NCBI RefSeq assembly: GCF_001421355.1
Contig: NZ_LMKC01000001.1
Span: 310,001 to 374,000, forward strand
From: Sphingomonas sp. Leaf9
GTDB lineage: Bacteria > Pseudomonadota > Alphaproteobacteria > Sphingomonadales > Sphingomonadaceae
DNA: 64,000 bases
Reading direction: 5' to 3'
The notes under the pieces were generated by a model. It was given only the letters and a program-made list of their open reading frames with translations. It was not told the origin of the DNA and searched no databases. Position numbers and translations under genes: made by a program. This document shows positions 25,502 through 33,744 of this stretch, piece by piece (the stretch's first letter is position 1; every line of letters begins with the position of its first letter).

Positions 25502-25975
25502 ATGCAGCAATCGGCAGTCGCCTATTTCACCAACGGCCGGATCATCCTCGCGGCCGTGTCGCGCACCGCAGCGGGCGATACCATCGCCACCGACCCGAAA
25601 TGGTTCGGCAAGTCCGTGAAGAAGGCCGTCATCGCACAGGCGATCACTGAGGCCCTTTCGGCATCCCGCAACAATGTGACCGACCCCACGCCCGATCAGT
25701 GGAAGCGCCAGTTCATCCCGTTTCAGGACGCGGCGGCGGTCAAGAACTTCAAGACGTTCATGCGCGACACGAAGCGGGTCGATCTGGAGCGCCGCGATGG
25801 AGCGGTCATACTGACGCCGTTCGACAATCTGGGCGTGAACAACGGCTTCGAAGCGCGGGATAGCGAAGTACGAAAGGTCGCGGCAGACGATGGCGAGAGT
25901 GCGGCGGGCGCGCTGCTGATCCTGCTCGGCCTGCGGCCGGATAGCAGCCCGTCCGTGGCGAGCGACGCCAACTGA
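25502..25975 (+). CDS. Possible CdiI-like (DUF1436-type) protein
   Basis: A 157-residue soluble acidic protein with no signal peptide. The layout resembles immunity proteins of the CdiI/DUF1436 type: an opening beta segment (VAYFTNGRIILAAVSRT), a helix AVIAQAITEALSASRNN, then WKRQF and the segment VKNFKTFMRDTKRVDLER, and finally ILTPFDNLGVNNGFEAR with a last helix GALLILLGL. This resemblance is from memory and was not searched. No CdiA/CdiB toxin gene is adjacent, so it would be an orphan. It starts 42 bases after cysH, between the operon and a palindromic element. Confidence 0.5.
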   Translation: MQQSAVAYFTNGRIILAAVSRTAAGDTIATDPKWFGKSVKKAVIAQAITEALSASRNNVTDPTPDQWKRQFIPFQDAAAVKNFKTFMRDTKRVDLERRDGAVILTPFDNLGVNNGFEARDSEVRKVAADDGESAAGALLILLGLRPDSSPSVASDAN

Positions 25976-25977
25976 TC

Positions 25978-26144
25978 GCTAGACCATGATGACATGAAAC
26001 TTGCCCGTTCGTACTGAGTAGGGGCTGAGCTTGTCGAAGACCCGTATCGAAGCATCTGCCGCCAACGATCCTTCGATACGTCCGTTCGACAAGCTCAATG
26101 GCTAATCAGGACAAACGGGTAAGCATAAAGTCATCATGCTCTAG
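25978..26144. repeat. 167-bp palindromic element with terminal inverted repeats
   Basis: The outer arms (25978-26009 and 26113-26144) are 32 bases each and begin GCTAGA(C/G)CATGATGAC; they match at about 25 positions. An inner inverted pair has GAGCTTGTCGAAGACCCGTA against TACGTCCGTTCGACAAGCTC. No ORF of note lies inside. The structure fits a MITE-like or compound REP element. Confidence 0.6.
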
Positions 26145-26299
26145 CACTGCAGACCTCTGCGAAACCGCTCAAACCGTACCCCCGCGCAGGCGGGGGTACA
26201 GCCATGCAGAACAAACGGTTACCGGCGAAATCCTAGGCCCCCGCCTCCACGGGCGCGCGGGGTAACGGTGGAGCGCGCCCCGCCGTTACCCCAACGCCG
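26145..26299. other. Repeat and hairpin region downstream of the GMC operon
   Basis: With 25976-26144 this makes a 324-base stretch without genes. It holds a family B palindrome (26176-26200, core CCCCCGCGCAGGCGGGGGTA). It also holds a ten-base-pair hairpin, GGGGTAACGG at 26259 against CCGTTACCCC at 26283-26292, just past the GMC oxidoreductase stop. The hairpin is the likely end of the nine-gene operon transcript but lacks a U-tract. Confidence 0.55.
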
Positions 26300-27976
26300 T
26301 CACGCCCAGGCCTTTGTCCGCACCGCATGGTCGGCCGCGCGCGCGGTCAGTGCCATGAACGTCAGCGACGGATTGACGCACGACACCGATGCCATCTGCG
26401 CGCCATCGGTGACGTATAGATTCGACGCGTCATGCGCCTGGCTCCACTGGTTCAGCACCGACTTGCGCGGGTCCGCCCCCATGCGTGCGCCGCCCATTTC
26501 GTGGATCGCGTCGCCGGGGATATGCGCCCCTTCATAGCTGTGAACATTCACCAGTCCGGCGGCCTTCAGCATCTTTTCGCCCTCGACCCGGGCATCGGCC
26601 ATCATCTTCAGCTCGTTGTCGCGGAAGGTGACGTCGAACCGCATCAGCGGCACGCCAAAGCGGTCGACCTTGTTCGCGTGCAGCGATACGCGGTTGTCGG
26701 CATAGGGCAGGCATTCGCCGAACGCGCCCATGTTGAACTGCCACGGGCCATATTGCCGCATCCCGTGCTTCATGTCCTTGCCGAAGCCGACCGGGCCAGC
26801 CGGATCGCGCCGCGCGCTGCCCTGATAGCCATAGCCCCGGCGGAAGCCGACGCCTTCCTCGCCGTTCAGGTTGCGGAAGCGCGGGACATAGACACCGCCC
26901 GGCCGCCGGCCGAACTCGATCAGGTCGGTCATGCCCGGAATCTCGCCCGACGCGCCGACGCGGAAGATATGATCCATGACATAGCGGCCCAGCGTCCCGC
27001 TGCTGTCGAAATGGCTGCGGCCACCGCCCGCCATCCGCGAATTCATCAGGATCTGCGTCGATGCCATCGCCGACGCGCACAGGAACACCATGCCGGCCTG
27101 CACCACCTGCGCCTGACCGGTCTTCGCATCGATGAAGCGGACCCCGGTCACCTTCTTTCGCGCGGCATCATATTCGAGGTTCGTCACGACCGCATCGGAT
27201 TGCAGCGTCAACCGCCCGGTCGCCCGCGCGGCGGGCAACGTCACCGCCTGCGTCGAGAAATAGGCACCGAACGAACAGCCATTGCCGCACTGGTTGCGGA
27301 ACTGGCACTTGCTGCGGTTCTGGTCGGGCTTGTCCTCGGTCATGTTGGACAGGCGCGTGTGGATCAGCTTGCGCCCCGGAAACTGCGTCTCCAGCTTCTG
27401 CTTCAGCCATTTCTCCGCGACGTTCATCGGCATCGGCGGCTGAAATTCGCTGTCGGGCAGATAGGGCAGATTCTCGCGCGATCCCGACACGCCGATATAT
27501 TTCTCGACATAGCTGTACCATGGCGCCACGTCGTCATAGCTGATCGGCCAGGCACCATCGATCCCCTCGCGCTGGTTCGCGGCGAAGTCGTCGGCGCTCC
27601 AACGGAACGACCACCGGCCCCAGATCAGCGACTTGCCACCGACCGCGCCGGGGCGGATCCAGTAGAATTTTTCGCCCTCGTCGAACGCATAGGGGTTCAG
27701 CCGGTCGTCATTGTAGAACTGCCGGCTGCTGGGTGCGACATAGCCGTTCTTGGCGATGAAATAGTCGCTGTCCATCAGCGGCTTGGGCATCATGTTGCGC
27801 GCCGGCACTTCATATGCCGGCTTCCCGTCATAGGGATAGCCCTCGATATGCTCGACCATGCGCCCACGGTCGAGCATCAGGACGCGCAGGCCCTTTTCGG
27901 TCAGTTCTTTCGCGGCGAACCCGCCGCTGATGCCCGATCCGATGACGATCGCGTCGAACCTGTTGGTGGCAGCCAT
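26300..27976 (-). CDS. GMC-family FAD oxidoreductase, probable glycoside 3-dehydrogenase catalytic subunit
   Basis: A 558-residue glucose-methanol-choline oxidoreductase. The FAD site is AIVIGSGISGGFAAKEL; GGKSLIWGRWSFRWS and the C-terminal GGARMGADPRKSVLNQW contain the conserved substrate-domain and catalytic histidine/asparagine regions. CQFRNQCGNGCSFG adds cysteines typical of membrane-linked sugar dehydrogenases. It has no signal peptide of its own. A Tat-bearing subunit-3 homologue and a cytochrome c are in the same operon, so export by hitchhiking and electron transfer to the respiratory chain are likely. Oxidation at C3 of a glycoside is inferred from these partners and the DUF1080 gene. 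Confidence 0.87.
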   Translation of the reverse strand: MAATNRFDAIVIGSGISGGFAAKELTEKGLRVLMLDRGRMVEHIEGYPYDGKPAYEVPARNMMPKPLMDSDYFIAKNGYVAPSSRQFYNDDRLNPYAFDEGEKFYWIRPGAVGGKSLIWGRWSFRWSADDFAANQREGIDGAWPISYDDVAPWYSYVEKYIGVSGSRENLPYLPDSEFQPPMPMNVAEKWLKQKLETQFPGRKLIHTRLSNMTEDKPDQNRSKCQFRNQCGNGCSFGAYFSTQAVTLPAARATGRLTLQSDAVVTNLEYDAARKKVTGVRFIDAKTGQAQVVQAGMVFLCASAMASTQILMNSRMAGGGRSHFDSSGTLGRYVMDHIFRVGASGEIPGMTDLIEFGRRPGGVYVPRFRNLNGEEGVGFRRGYGYQGSARRDPAGPVGFGKDMKHGMRQYGPWQFNMGAFGECLPYADNRVSLHANKVDRFGVPLMRFDVTFRDNELKMMADARVEGEKMLKAAGLVNVHSYEGAHIPGDAIHEMGGARMGADPRKSVLNQWSQAHDASNLYVTDGAQMASVSCVNPSLTFMALTARAADHAVRTKAWA

Positions 27977-28004
27977 ATGTCCCCTCCCAGGGTATTGTTC
28001 TTAT

Positions 28005-28838
28005 TCAGTAGCGAAGGGCGCGCAGCGTCCGGTAGCTGGTCGTGATGTCGGGCAGATAGGGTGCCGGTGCCTGATCGTTCTCGACATAGAAATGGCGGAC
28101 GCCCTTGCTGCCCCGGCGGCGGAACAGCGCGGCGAAGTCGGTCTTGCCGGCGCCCACCGCGCACATGCTGCCATCGGCGCGCGCATCCTTGACGTGATAG
28201 GCATAGAGCCGTGGCCCCAGCCGGTCGATCCAGCCGCCGACATCCTCGCCCGCATGGCCGACCCAGTAGAGGTCGAGTTCGACCTTCACGAGCGCGGGGT
28301 CGGTTTCCTTCAGCAGCCGTTCGTACAGGCTGACCCCGCCCGGCTTCACCGTAAATTCGAAGTCGTGGTTGTGATAGGCGAAACCCAGCCCGGCTTTCCG
28401 CAGATCACGCGCGAAGCGGTTGATATTGGGCAGCGCCTGCGTCCAGCCCGCTTCGTTGCGATATTCGTCGGTCATGTACGGCAGGATCACCGTATCGGCG
28501 CCCAGCGTCTTGGCCATCGCGACCTGCTTGTCGAACGACCCCAGCAGCGCGTCATAGCCGATATGGACCGACGGCGATTTCAGCCCGAGCCGGTCCATCG
28601 TCCGCCGCAGCATCTTGTGATCCATGGCGTCATAGCCGCCACCGCCATATTCGACCTCGCGATAGCCGATCTTCGCGATCGAGGTCAGCGTCGCCACCGG
28701 GTCCTTCTGGAACAGGTCGCGCACGGTGTAGAGCTGGATACCGACCGCGCCGATCTGCGCGGCGGATGCGGTGCCGGTGGCGGCCAGCGCGGCGACGCCG
28801 CCCGCCCCGATCAGGAAGTTCCTGCGATCGATCATCAT
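28005..28838 (-). CDS. Exported TIM-barrel sugar isomerase/epimerase-like protein
   Basis: A 277-residue member of the AP-endonuclease-2/xylose-isomerase-like TIM barrel group. The N-terminus MMIDRRNFLIGAGGVAALAA is a twin-arginine signal (DRRNFL), so the enzyme should fold in the cytoplasm and act in the periplasm. Barrel segments include IGYREVEYGG, GLGFAYHNHDFEF, VKVELDLYWVGHAGED and YAYHVKDARADG, with the His/Glu/Asp metal ligands expected for the family. It overlaps the upstream gene as ATGA. In comparable clusters such proteins act on 3-keto sugars, for example as hydratases; that role is inferred. Confidence 0.83.
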   Translation of the reverse strand: MMIDRRNFLIGAGGVAALAATGTASAAQIGAVGIQLYTVRDLFQKDPVATLTSIAKIGYREVEYGGGGYDAMDHKMLRRTMDRLGLKSPSVHIGYDALLGSFDKQVAMAKTLGADTVILPYMTDEYRNEAGWTQALPNINRFARDLRKAGLGFAYHNHDFEFTVKPGGVSLYERLLKETDPALVKVELDLYWVGHAGEDVGGWIDRLGPRLYAYHVKDARADGSMCAVGAGKTDFAALFRRRGSKGVRHFYVENDQAPAPYLPDITTSYRTLRALRY

Positions 28839-29410
28839 GCGCTATAGACCTTGTTGACCTTGGAATAGGGAAAGGCGCCGTCATATTCGCCGGGCACCGG
28901 CAGATATTCGCGCTCCTGCGTCATGCCGATTTCCGACGTGTAGTAGCCGGCGAGGACCAGCTGGCGGAACGCTTCGAAGAAGGTCTTGCCGCCCTGTATC
29001 CGGTCGTTCATCGCCAGCGTCAGCAGCGCATCCTGCTGCGCCGGCGTCGCCTTGGCAGTCGATACGCGATAGTCGGCCATCGACTTCGCCTCGATCGCGT
29101 CCAGCCCGGCGATGATCGGCACCCGCTCGGCCGGATAGGACCAGTCGGCCAGCAGCTTTTCGATATATTGCGGCACCCCGGCGGCGATCGCGCCCGGCGT
29201 GTCGGTGGTCGGCAGCACCCGTTCGCTAAGCGCCGTCATCGCCGCGCGCTGCACCGGGGTGAATACCGCCACGCTCGGCGGGCCTTCGCTGATGGCCGGG
29301 ACCGGCGTCGTCACCGGCCCGCTGGCCCCCGCCGCCCGTGCGAGCGGGGCGTAGAGCGCGGTTCCGAACATCGCCGCGACGCCAGCCAGCGCCGTCCTGC
29401 GGTCGATCAT
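28835..29410 (-). CDS. Gluconate 2-dehydrogenase subunit 3-like small subunit with Tat signal
   Basis: A 191-residue protein of the gluconate-2-dehydrogenase subunit 3 family. Residues 1-26 are a twin-arginine signal (DRRTALAG, then a hydrophobic stretch ending ARA). The mature part has the family pattern FTPVQRAAMTALSERVLPTT and the C-terminal YYTSEIGM. In related FAD sugar dehydrogenases this small subunit carries the export signal for the GMC partner and is needed for its maturation. Here the GMC gene is two genes downstream. It overlaps the DUF1080 gene stop and the isomerase start by four bases each. Confidence 0.88.
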   Translation of the reverse strand: MIDRRTALAGVAAMFGTALYAPLARAAGASGPVTTPVPAISEGPPSVAVFTPVQRAAMTALSERVLPTTDTPGAIAAGVPQYIEKLLADWSYPAERVPIIAGLDAIEAKSMADYRVSTAKATPAQQDALLTLAMNDRIQGGKTFFEAFRQLVLAGYYTSEIGMTQEREYLPVPGEYDGAFPYSKVNKVYSA

Positions 29411-30234
29411 TTCATCGTCTCCTTCAAATCCTGCGCAATCGCGGCTTCGGGCAAGGGGCGGACCCAGATGTTGCGGAACGACACCGGCGAATCATGGTCC
29501 TGCAACTGGATTGGCGCGGCATCGCCATGCGCCGTGTACTTCGCGACCTGCCGCCACACGGTCGTGCCCAGCATCGCCTGATGGTTCTGGACCAGTACCC
29601 CGTTCAGGAACGCGGTGACATAGGCGGGGCGGACCAGCGACCCGTCGGTGGCAAAGCGCGGCCGTTCGAACACGATGTCATAGCTCTGCCACTCGCCCGG
29701 CGCGCGCGCCGCATTCACCAACGGCGGCTTGAAGCCATAGACCGCACCGACCGTGCCGTCGGCATAGGTCGGGTTCCGGTATCCATCGAGGATCTGGACC
29801 TCGTAGCGCTGCATGAACCACACGCCGCTATTGCCGCGATCCTGCGACGATTTGGTCGGCGGGTTGGGGCTGCGGAATTCCAGGTGGAGCTGCACGTCGC
29901 CGAAGCTCCGCTTGGTGACCAGCGCATTCTCGCCACCGGCGCTGGCGCGCGACGGCACGGTCATCGCGCCGTCCTTGATCGGCCACGCCATACGCTGCGG
30001 CGTCCATGCGTCGAGCGAGCGCCCGTCGAACAGCACCACCGCATCCGACGGCGCACCGCCCGGCTGCTTTGCCGGGGTCACGACCACCGGTGCGGGACGG
30101 TCGGCATCATGGACCCGCCATTGCCCGCCGGGCAGCATCGGCGTGTCCTTGAACCCCGGCTTGTCCTGCGCGATGCCGGATGTTGAGAGCGTTATCAACG
30201 TCGCGCCAAGCGCGACCATCGTGCGGAGCGTCAT
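29407..30234 (-). CDS. DUF1080 (3-keto-glycoside lyase/hydrolase family) protein
   Basis: A 275-residue exported protein. A signal peptide ends near TSGIAQ. The jelly-roll DUF1080 domain is recognised by VLFDGRSLDAWTP, FGDVQLHLEFRSPN, SQDRGNSGVWFMQRYEVQIL and the C-terminal VSFRNIWVRPL. This family (named 3keto-disac_hyd in Pfam) includes enzymes that cleave 3-keto-glycosides after oxidation by a GMC/subunit-3 dehydrogenase, which is exactly the neighbouring gene set. The conserved R-G-N-S-G-V/I motif is intact. It is the best marker for assigning the operon. Confidence 0.9.
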   Translation of the reverse strand: MTLRTMVALGATLITLSTSGIAQDKPGFKDTPMLPGGQWRVHDADRPAPVVVTPAKQPGGAPSDAVVLFDGRSLDAWTPQRMAWPIKDGAMTVPSRASAGGENALVTKRSFGDVQLHLEFRSPNPPTKSSQDRGNSGVWFMQRYEVQILDGYRNPTYADGTVGAVYGFKPPLVNAARAPGEWQSYDIVFERPRFATDGSLVRPAYVTAFLNGVLVQNHQAMLGTTVWRQVAKYTAHGDAAPIQLQDHDSPVSFRNIWVRPLPEAAIAQDLKETMK

Positions 30235-30249
30235 CCGTCCCTCCCCCTT

Positions 30250-31164
30250 TTAAGCCTGGTCGATCCGGCGATAGGCGGCGACCAGCGCCTCTTCGCCCGC
30301 GCGACCCTTTATCGAATTGCCATGTTCCATGCCGATCACCCCGGCATAGCGTTTGCCCTGCAACCAGCGAACGATCGTCGCATAGTTGATCTCGCTCGTG
30401 CCCGGCTCGTTCCGGCCCGGATTGTCGCCGAACTGGATATAGCCGATCTCGTCCCAGCAGGCGTCGAGCGTCGGGATCAAATTCCCCGACTGAATCTGTT
30501 CGTGATACAGGTCGGCCAGCACCTTCACGCCCGGACTGTTCGCACCGCGCGCGACGGCATAGCCCTGCGCCACAGTCTGCATGTAGACGCCGGGATGGTT
30601 GGTGCGGGTATTGAGCGGCTCCATCACCATTGCGATCCCGTGCGGCGCGACGATCTCTCCGGCGCGGCGCATCACGTCGATCACCCGCGCGGTCTGAATA
30701 TCCAGCGGCACCTTCGGGTCCATGAAGCCGGTCACCACCGTCATCCGCGTCGCCGACAGCCGCTTCGCAACGTCAATCGATGCACGGATATCGGCCAGGA
30801 ACGCCTCACGCTCCGCACCGTCGGTCGCGCCCAGGATCGGCCGCGACTGCGCCCATTTCGGCATGGAGGCGACGAACACCCCCATCGTCATACCGCGTTG
30901 CTGCAACGCCTTCGCCATCGCCGTCTGTTCGGCGACGCTGCGTAAGGCGGCCTCGTTATCCTCCCACGCGGTAAAGCCCTGATCGGCGGCAAAGGCGATC
31001 TGTTCGATCCGCCCGCCCCGGCTGGCAAAGCTGCCCTCGTGTGGGGCAAACTTCAGCGAGAAGCGCGCGGCGTTGGACGGCGGGCGCTGTGCCGCGCCGA
31101 CGCCGGTGGCCAGCGTTGCCGCCGCAGCGCCCGCCATCACCGTGCGGCGCGACACACCGCTCAT
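30250..31164 (-). CDS. Exported TIM-barrel isomerase (hydroxypyruvate-isomerase-like)
   Basis: A 304-residue protein with a twin-arginine-like signal (SRRTVMAGAAAATLATG). The TIM barrel resembles the Hyi/AP-endonuclease-2 group: FSLKFAPHEGSF, GFTAWEDNEA, TVVTGFMDPKV, IAMVMEPLNTR with the metal-ligand glutamate, VLADLYHEQ, and the final GVIGMEHGNS. It is the second exported isomerase-like enzyme of the operon. Its start overlaps the cytochrome c stop as ATGA. The probable substrate is a keto sugar released in the periplasm. Confidence 0.85.
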   Translation of the reverse strand: MSGVSRRTVMAGAAAATLATGVGAAQRPPSNAARFSLKFAPHEGSFASRGGRIEQIAFAADQGFTAWEDNEAALRSVAEQTAMAKALQQRGMTMGVFVASMPKWAQSRPILGATDGAEREAFLADIRASIDVAKRLSATRMTVVTGFMDPKVPLDIQTARVIDVMRRAGEIVAPHGIAMVMEPLNTRTNHPGVYMQTVAQGYAVARGANSPGVKVLADLYHEQIQSGNLIPTLDACWDEIGYIQFGDNPGRNEPGTSEINYATIVRWLQGKRYAGVIGMEHGNSIKGRAGEEALVAAYRRIDQA

Positions 31165-31544
31165 TTGGCCGACGTCAGATAGGCGATGACCGCCGCGCGC
31201 TTTGCCGCATCGGGCGTGGCGATCGGCATCCGCGTGCCCGGCACCTTCTTGGTCGGGCCGGCAAGATATTCATCCAGCGTCTTGGCATCCCAGCGCAGCT
31301 TCGACGCCTTCATCGCAGGCGAATAGTTGAAGCCCGCGACCGATGCCGCCGGCCGTCCGACCACACCGTTCAGGTTCGGGCCGATGCCGTTGCGCCCGCC
31401 CTTGTTGACGGTGTGGCACGCCTTGCACGCATTGAACGCCGCCGGTGCGGCGGCCGGCGTCTGCGCGGTCGTCGGCGTTGCGGTGGCAAGCAGCGCGACG
31501 GTCGCGCTGGCCCCGGCGATGGCGATTCCCATCAGAAACTTCAT
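31161..31544 (-). CDS. Class I c-type cytochrome
   Basis: A 127-residue periplasmic cytochrome c. The signal peptide ends near PTTAQ. The haem site is CKACH about 20 residues into the mature domain. The distal methionine is probably in TRMPIATPD, and the fold signature GPNLNGVVGRPAA is clear. It lies among the sugar dehydrogenase genes and overlaps both neighbours, so it likely accepts electrons from the GMC dehydrogenase. The start MKFLMG was chosen as the only position giving a good signal peptide; an in-frame ATG lies 27 bases upstream. Confidence 0.92.
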   Translation of the reverse strand: MKFLMGIAIAGASATVALLATATPTTAQTPAAAPAAFNACKACHTVNKGGRNGIGPNLNGVVGRPAASVAGFNYSPAMKASKLRWDAKTLDEYLAGPTKKVPGTRMPIATPDAAKRAAVIAYLTSAK

Positions 31545-32689
31545 CGATACTCTCCCGATACATGGGTCCATTTGGCGTCGGATGCGGCGTTCGCGATCAT
31601 CGCCTCGATAAAGGCCATGGTGCGCACACCGTCGGTCAGGCCGGGCACGAACCGCGTGCCGTTACCGCGAATCTGTGCGGCAAAGCCTTGATACAGATTG
31701 GCAAATGCCTCGATATACCCCTCTGGATGACCCGAGGGTGTACGCAGCAATGCCTGGGTCGCCCCGCCCAGCCCCGGACCGCCGGCGCGGACCACTTCAG
31801 TCGGCCGGTCGAGCCAGCGCAGGGTGAGCGTGTTCGGCTCCATCTGCGCCCATTCGAGCGTGCCCAATTCGCCCGACACCCTGAGCTTCAGGCCATTTTC
31901 CTCGCCCGCCGCGACCTGACTAGCCTTCAGCGTGCCCCGCGCGCCGCCTTCGAAACGCAGCAATGCGCTCACGTCGTCGTCCAGCCGGCGACCGGGGACA
32001 TGCGCCGTCAGATCGGCCGACAGCGTATCGACCCGGATACCCGCGATATGTTCGGCCAGATGGAACGCATGGGTCCCGATATCGCCCAGGCAGCCGCCCA
32101 GTCCCGCCTTGGCCGGATCGGTGCGCCATTCGGCCTGCTTATTGCCCTCGCCATCGATCGGCAGGCTCAGCCAGCCCTGCAGATATTCGACCTGCACCAC
32201 CCGGACCTTGCCCAGATCGCCGCGCGCGACGCGGGCGCGTGCCTCCTCGACCAGCGGATAGCCGCTATAGGTAAACGCCAACGCGAATTTCGCCCCGCCC
32301 GCTTGCGCGGCAGCGGCGATGGCGCGCGCTTCGTCGCCGTTCATCGCCATCGGCTTTTCGCAGAAGACGTTGATTCCGGCTTCCAGTGCGGCAATCGCCA
32401 TCGGCGCGTGCAGATGGTTGGGCGTCACGATCGCCAGCGCATCGATCCGCTCGCCGACCGGCAGCGCCTGTTCGCCCGCGATCAATGCGTGGATATCGCC
32501 ATAGACGCGTGCGGGGTCGAGGTTGAGCGCCGCCCCGCTGCGCGCATTGCGATCCGCATCGCTGCTGAACGCGCCGGCAACCAGTTGCCAGTCGCCGTCC
32601 AGTGCCGCCGCATGACGATGGATCGCGCCGATGAACGCCCCTTCGCCACCGCCGGCCATACCGAGCTTCAGGGGTCGACCGCTGCTCAT
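31541..32689 (-). CDS. Gfo/Idh/MocA-family oxidoreductase
   Basis: A 382-residue NAD(P)-dependent sugar oxidoreductase. It has an N-terminal Rossmann fold (LGMAGGGEGAFIGAIHR), the family motif VFCEKPMAMN with the catalytic lysine, and the C-terminal alpha/beta domain with GGCLGDIGTHAFHLAEH supplying the conserved Asp and His. There is no signal peptide, so it acts in the cytoplasm after import, probably on the product delivered by the MFS symporter. A 3-keto sugar is a reasonable substrate class. Stop-start overlap with both neighbours shows it is inside the operon. Confidence 0.92.
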   Translation of the reverse strand: MSSGRPLKLGMAGGGEGAFIGAIHRHAAALDGDWQLVAGAFSSDADRNARSGAALNLDPARVYGDIHALIAGEQALPVGERIDALAIVTPNHLHAPMAIAALEAGINVFCEKPMAMNGDEARAIAAAAQAGGAKFALAFTYSGYPLVEEARARVARGDLGKVRVVQVEYLQGWLSLPIDGEGNKQAEWRTDPAKAGLGGCLGDIGTHAFHLAEHIAGIRVDTLSADLTAHVPGRRLDDDVSALLRFEGGARGTLKASQVAAGEENGLKLRVSGELGTLEWAQMEPNTLTLRWLDRPTEVVRAGGPGLGGATQALLRTPSGHPEGYIEAFANLYQGFAAQIRGNGTRFVPGLTDGVRTMAFIEAMIANAASDAKWTHVSGEYR

Positions 32690-33744
32690 TCCGGCGACAA
32701 TCCCATCAGCGTGCGGATCGCGGCGCGATCGACGCCGCTCGCCGCGAAATCATCGAACGGATGATCGGTCAGGCGGATCATATGCGCCTCGATGAACGGC
32801 GCCCCTTCGGCGGCACCATCCGCCGAGTTCTTCAGCGCGCATTCCCATTCCAGCACCGCCCAGCCGTCATAGCCGTACTGCGCCATGCGGCTGAACACGC
32901 CCGAGAAATCAACCTGCCCGTCGCCCAGCGACCGGAACCGCCCGGCGCGATCGACCCAGTTCTGATAGCCGCCATAGACGCCCGACCGTCCGGTCGGGTT
33001 GAACTCCGCATCCTTCACATGGAAGCACGAGATGCGGTCGTGATAGCGGTCGATGAAGTCGAGATAGTCGAGCTGTTGCAGGACATAATGCGACGGGTCG
33101 AACAACAACCGCGCGGCATTATGGCCCTTCACCGCCTCAAGGAAGCGCTCCCACGTTGCGCCGTCGTGCAGGTCCTCACCGGCATGGACCTCGAACGCGC
33201 AGTGCACGCCATTGTCCTCGAACACGTCGAGGATCGGGGTCCAGCGCCGCGCCAGTTCGGCGAACGCTTCCTCGACCAGCCCGGCGGGCCGCTGCGGCCA
33301 CGGGTAGACGTATGGCCAGGCCAACGCGCCGGAGAAGGTCGCGTGTGCCTTCAGCCCCAGCTTCGCGCTGGCCTTTGCCGCCATCGTGACCTGCTCGACC
33401 GCCCAGACCTGCCGCTCGGCGGGCTTGCCGTGGACTTCGGGCGGCGCAAAACCATCGAACAGCGTGTCATAGGCGGGATGGACCGCGACCAGCTGACCCT
33501 GCAAATGGGTCGACAGCTCGGTCACTTCGATACCGTGCTGCGCCAGCTTGCCGGTCAGCTCGTCGCAATAATCCTGGCTTTCCGACGCGGTCTTCAGGTC
33601 GATCAACCGGCTGTCGCACGGAATCTGCACCCCGACATAGCCGAGGCTGGCCGCCCATTCGGCCATGTTCTCAAGACTGTCGAACGGGGCCTCGCTGCCC
33701 ATGAACTGGGCGAGGAAGATGCCCGGTCCCTTCATGCCCGTCAT
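32686..33744 (-). CDS. Cytoplasmic sugar isomerase/epimerase (TIM barrel)
   Basis: A 352-residue TIM-barrel protein of the AP-endonuclease-2 group. It shows YVGVQIPCDSRLID, ITELSTH-like VTELSTHLQGQLV, FEVHAGEDLHDG, RLLFDPSHYVLQQ, RISCFHVKDAEFN and the last GWAVLEWECA, which supply the Glu, Asp and His metal ligands. No signal peptide is present, unlike the two later isomerase-like genes. The start overlaps the transporter stop as ATGA; upstream codons in the frame belong to the transporter region. It acts with the Gfo/Idh/MocA enzyme on an imported sugar. Confidence 0.88.
   Translation of the reverse strand: MTGMKGPGIFLAQFMGSEAPFDSLENMAEWAASLGYVGVQIPCDSRLIDLKTASESQDYCDELTGKLAQHGIEVTELSTHLQGQLVAVHPAYDTLFDGFAPPEVHGKPAERQVWAVEQVTMAAKASAKLGLKAHATFSGALAWPYVYPWPQRPAGLVEEAFAELARRWTPILDVFEDNGVHCAFEVHAGEDLHDGATWERFLEAVKGHNAARLLFDPSHYVLQQLDYLDFIDRYHDRISCFHVKDAEFNPTGRSGVYGGYQNWVDRAGRFRSLGDGQVDFSGVFSRMAQYGYDGWAVLEWECALKNSADGAAEGAPFIEAHMIRLTDHPFDDFAASGVDRAAIRTLMGLSPE

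Noticed and set aside
25976..26299. CRISPR array or attachment site suggested by repeats
   Set aside because: The repeats are inverted and of different kinds, without regular spacers, integrase or tRNA.
26432..28045. 537-codon open frame on the plus strand opposite the GMC oxidoreductase
   Set aside because: It is the antisense shadow of a clear GMC gene in high-GC DNA. The translation is Arg/His/Ala-rich and resembles no family.
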